A stretch of DNA of 64,000 nt from Sphingobium faniae (GTDB taxonomy: Bacteria; Pseudomonadota; Alphaproteobacteria; Sphingomonadales; Sphingomonadaceae), in assembly GCA_900100475.1 (NCBI GenBank), contig FMTU01000004.1, positions 255,501 through 319,500 on the forward strand, given 5' to 3'. Position 1 is the first letter of the stretch; each line of letters opens with the position of its first letter. The translations under genes were made by a program, and so were the position numbers. The notes under the pieces were generated by a model. That model searched no databases. It saw only the letters and a list, made by a program, of their open reading frames with translations, and was not told where the DNA came from. Positions 61,460 to 64,000 of the stretch are shown here, one piece after another.

Positions 61460-63328
61460 TCACGCGCCGACGGGCTTGTCGTCGCTGCGGCGCACCACGA
61501 TGGTCGAGGAGCGCGGTTCTTCGCCCGACACCGGCCAGTCGCCGGTCGGATGCTGGATGTTGACGAAGAAGGTCGTGAGGTCCGGCGTATAGGCGAGGCC
61601 CGTGATCTCGCAGCCTTCGGGTCCGACCAGGAAGCGCTTCGATTCCTTGCTGGTCTGGTCGATGTAGAACATCGCATTCTGGCCGAACACATCGTCGATG
61701 GTCTTGCCGGACACGCCCGAACTGCCGGGGACGCTATGGTCGGTCTGGACCCACAGGCGGCCCTGCGGGTCGATGCGGATGCCATCGGGGCTGGAGAAGG
61801 TGTCGCCGTTGATATCGCCGACCAGATTGTTGCCACCCGAAGCCAGCGACGGGTCGCCCGCCAGCAGGAAGATTTCCCAGCTGAACTTGGTGGCGAGCGG
61901 TGAATCGCCCTCTTCCTTGAACTTGATGATATGGCCGTGGAGGTTGCGGGCGCGCGGGTTGGCCGCGTCGGTCACCTGACGGCCGCTATTGTTGGTCAGC
62001 GTCACGAAGATGGCGCTGTTGTCGGGCGCGACCGTGATCCATTCCGGGCGGTCCATGACGGTGCCGCCAGCCACGCGCGCGGCGGCCTGGCAGTTCACCA
62101 GCACTTCGGCCTGGCTGCGGAAATCAATCGGCGCGGGGGCAGGCGGCGTCGTGCTCTGGGTGACCCTGCCCGGATCGGACGCGCCGAGATCGAGGCCGTT
62201 CTGCCCCTTCACCAGCGCGCGCCATTCGCCCGTGCCGTCCGCGTTGAAGCGCGCGACATAGAGCGTGCCATAGTCCAGCATCCCGCTGTTCGCCCCGCGA
62301 TTATTCTCGCTATAGGTATCGTCGCAGACGAACTTGTAGATGCAGCCCGGCGTCGTGTCGTCGCCCATGTAGAAAGCGATGCGGCGTTCGGCGTTCGTCA
62401 TATAGGCGACATTTTCATGGCTGAAGCGTCCGAGCGCGGTTCGCTTGGTCGGCGGGGCCAGTTCCTGCAACGGGTCGATTTCGACCACCCAGCCGTAATT
62501 TTCCTCCGGCTGCGTCGTGTCGAAATAATTGTCCGTCGTCTCTTCGCAGGTGAGATAAGTGCCCCAGGGCGTGCGGCCCGACGAACAGTTGTTGAGCATC
62601 CCCTTGATCGTGCCCGACAGCAGGCCCGCGGCGGGGCCGCCGGCGCGATAGCTGCTGTTGCCGGTGTAGCGCTTGTTATATCTGGAGTCGCCCTTGACCG
62701 CCCATTTGCCGTCCGATCCCTTGGCGATCTCGACCACGCCGATGCCGACGGAGGAAAGCACCAGCGCCTTCTGGGCGGCGGTTGCGGTCGCCTCGTCATA
62801 GGGGCCGGACATCAGGATGTTGAGATCGGGATATTCGAAATTGATCGCCAGCAGGCCGCCCATGTTGGGATCGACGCCCGACAGTTCGAAATATTCCATG
62901 CCGTCATGATTGCCGCCGGCCCATTTTTCGGCATCGGCCGGGGTCGGGAAGCTACCGGAATAGGCCGTGCCCGGCTCGATCGAATCGCCTGCTTTCAGCA
63001 GCACCTCGACGGTGTAGCCATTGGGCACCGTCACGGTGTCGTTCATGTTCGCCGCGACATGATCGAAGGTCACGTCATAGCTGGGCGCGGGGGTCGGGGT
63101 CGGCGTGGGGGTCGGCGTCGGCGTGGGGCTGGAAACGTCATCGTCGTCGTCGCAGGCGGCCAGGCCGCCCAGCATCGGCAGCGCGACCAGGCCCAGAAGG
63201 CCGTTCTTCAGAATGGAGCGGCGCGCGGGATTGGCCGCAACGATCGTTTCCAGGCTGTTTTCGCCGCCCGTGATGTTCGGCTGCGCGTCGCGATAAGATG
63301 CGCGCGCCTCGTCCGTCAGATGAGACAT
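61460..63328 (-). CDS. phoX: PhoX family alkaline phosphatase, Tat-exported lipoprotein
   Basis: 622 residues from ATG 63328. The N terminus has a twin-arginine signal (NPARRSILKNGLLGLVALPMLGG) ending in lipobox LAAC, followed by an acidic DDDDD run and a Pro-Thr repeat spacer encoded by DNA repeats. The DUF839/PhoX beta-propeller follows, with GNNHDG-type and CEETTDNYFDTTQPEENYGWVVEIDP metal/phosphate sites. It is a calcium-iron alkaline phosphatase that scavenges phosphate from organic esters. No recognisable Pho box is obvious upstream. Confidence 0.92.
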   Translation of the reverse strand: MSHLTDEARASYRDAQPNITGGENSLETIVAANPARRSILKNGLLGLVALPMLGGLAACDDDDDVSSPTPTPTPTPTPTPAPSYDVTFDHVAANMNDTVTVPNGYTVEVLLKAGDSIEPGTAYSGSFPTPADAEKWAGGNHDGMEYFELSGVDPNMGGLLAINFEYPDLNILMSGPYDEATATAAQKALVLSSVGIGVVEIAKGSDGKWAVKGDSRYNKRYTGNSSYRAGGPAAGLLSGTIKGMLNNCSSGRTPWGTYLTCEETTDNYFDTTQPEENYGWVVEIDPLQELAPPTKRTALGRFSHENVAYMTNAERRIAFYMGDDTTPGCIYKFVCDDTYSENNRGANSGMLDYGTLYVARFNADGTGEWRALVKGQNGLDLGASDPGRVTQSTTPPAPAPIDFRSQAEVLVNCQAAARVAGGTVMDRPEWITVAPDNSAIFVTLTNNSGRQVTDAANPRARNLHGHIIKFKEEGDSPLATKFSWEIFLLAGDPSLASGGNNLVGDINGDTFSSPDGIRIDPQGRLWVQTDHSVPGSSGVSGKTIDDVFGQNAMFYIDQTSKESKRFLVGPEGCEITGLAYTPDLTTFFVNIQHPTGDWPVSGEEPRSSTIVVRRSDDKPVGA

Positions 63329-63477
63329 GGATATACCCCTGTGTTGTTCCGGAACGTCGGCCCTGCGCCGCGTCCCTTGAGCGGCGAGGTGGCAGACGGG
63401 AATGACAGGAGCGCTTCGGGACGAAGGCGCAGGCATGACTGTCTGATGACGGTTGTGCGACGGGTGGCGCGCGCCGG

Positions 63478-63840
63478 TTACAGCAGCGCGTTCACCTGCT
63501 CCACGAAGCGCAGCACGGAAATGGGTTTGGACACATAGGCATTGGCGCCCGCGGCGCGGATGCGTTCCTCGTCGCCCTTCCCGGCATAGGCGGTGACGGC
63601 CATGATCGGCACGACCGACAATTCCCGGTCGGCCTTCAACGATATGATGAGGTCGACGCCGCTCACATGGGGGAGGTGGATGTCCATGATGACCAGATCG
63701 GGGCGGAAATCCCGTGCCTGTCGCAGCACGTCGCGCCCGTCGCGCTGGGGCAGCACATCATGCCCGTGCGCGCGGAGAAGGTCGCAAAAAAGTTTGAGAT
63801 TAAGTTCGTTGTCCTCGACAACAAGCACGCGCTTTGCCAC
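63478..63840 (-). CDS. divK: Single-domain response regulator DivK
   Basis: 120 residues, receiver only. Acidic pocket E9/D10, phosphoacceptor D53 in LVIMDIHLP, T83 and K105 (AYVSKPIS) are in place. The phrases VLVVEDNELNLKLFCDLL, KGDEERIRAAGANAYVSKPISVLRFVEQV are very close to Caulobacter DivK, which relays PleC/DivJ signals to DivL-CckA and so to CtrA. The gene faces a DUF3572-like gene, a pairing common in alphaproteobacteria. Confidence 0.93.
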   Translation of the reverse strand: MAKRVLVVEDNELNLKLFCDLLRAHGHDVLPQRDGRDVLRQARDFRPDLVIMDIHLPHVSGVDLIISLKADRELSVVPIMAVTAYAGKGDEERIRAAGANAYVSKPISVLRFVEQVNALL

Positions 63841-63912
63841 CAGTCACCCGCGTTTTCGAAAATTCTTGTAGGAAAAGCGTCATAGCCCCGAAAGCCCCGC
63901 AGAGAAACCGTC

Positions 63913-64000
63913 ATGCGACCCGATACCCATAATGGCAGGCAGGAAAGCCCCGATGCGCCGACGCTGGCGCTGATGGCGCTCGCCTGGACGGTGGAGGACG
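63913..64000 (+). CDS. DUF3572-like protein, 3' end cut off by the window
   Basis: Only 29 complete codons are visible from ATG 63913 (MRPDTHNGRQESPDAPTL then ALMALAWTVED). The ALMALAWTVED segment and the divergent position next to divK match the DUF3572 family of small alphaproteobacterial proteins. Function unknown. The call rests on a short stretch and on context. Confidence 0.6.
   Translation, partial: MRPDTHNGRQESPDAPTLALMALAWTVED

Noticed and set aside
61931..63538. 535-residue plus-strand frame inside phoX
   Set aside because: Antisense shadow of phoX; valine/arginine-rich repeats come from the phoX repeat tract.

Overview
The window is a high-GC alphaproteobacterial chromosome segment that looks like a sphingomonad, most probably Sphingobium or a close relative. 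The gene content (MmcB, DUF6489, DUF1491, a DUF1134/EipA-like protein, an N-terminally extended RibA, a Tat-exported PhoX phosphatase), the gene order and the alphaproteobacterial signals (parS of the TGTTTCACGTGAAACA type, an SOS box GAAC-N7-GAAC, GANTC sites) all point there. It is essentially core genome. I see no insertion sequence, prophage, CRISPR array or integrase. The most interesting structure lies between and around the genes.

Layout. (1) 1-12.4 kb: end of rho, a TerC-type transporter, a two-gene reverse operon (dienelactone hydrolase, quinone reductase), then a tightly packed forward cluster DUF6489-mnmE-mnmG-rsmG-parA-parB carrying three parS centromere sites, then pepN. (2) 12.5-16.2 kb: a reverse mlaE-mlaF-mlaD-lipoprotein lipid transport operon, whose last gene carries a fourth parS-like site on its start codon and ends in a palindromic repeat element. 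(3) 16.2-24.9 kb: HAD hydrolase, a Cys/Met PLP enzyme, an Lhr-like helicase, YgjP-YcgN-SCO, an ankyrin protein, and SOS-controlled mmcB. (4) 25-30.7 kb: reverse-strand thioesterase, ptsN, hpf, dnaQ, coaE, aroE, maf and the PPDK regulatory protein. (5) 30,670-30,956: predicted chromosome origin oriC. It has two perfect and two 8/9 DnaA boxes, three GANTC sites and an AT-rich block, and it lies between the PPDK regulator and hemE exactly as in Caulobacter. (6) 30.9-46.5 kb: mostly forward-strand hemE-hemJ, mipZ-dnaJ-like-pmm, fadL, ispG, a DMT permease, ftsK, lolA, xth-ribA-ykuD. (7) 46.5-64 kb: reverse glnD and mutS, malic enzyme, bamE-like lipoprotein, cytochrome bc1 chaperone, yceD, dinB, eipA-like, tRNA-Ser, dps, a GDT1-like transporter, rpmG, phoX, divK, and the start of a DUF3572-like gene.

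The genes form an origin-proximal module for replication, segregation and cell cycle: oriC, parABS, the ParB-interacting division inhibitor MipZ, the FtsK translocase and the single-domain regulator DivK all lie within 64 kb. Nearly all genes from 23.6 to 30.7 kb read leftward and most from 31 to 46 kb read rightward, so transcription diverges from the predicted origin.

The best candidates for something undescribed are a pair of short intergenic RNA-like elements (36,433 and 42,915). They share an identical 36-base block with a hairpin and a CU-rich tail and are followed by unrelated UUCG-loop terminators. Others are a structured leader with an internal terminator ahead of rpmG, a structured RNA candidate ahead of xth, a terminator-like hairpin overlapping the ispG ribosome binding site, two tiny membrane proteins (25 and 32 aa) with strong Shine-Dalgarno sequences, and a 105-bp palindromic element that supplies a stop codon.
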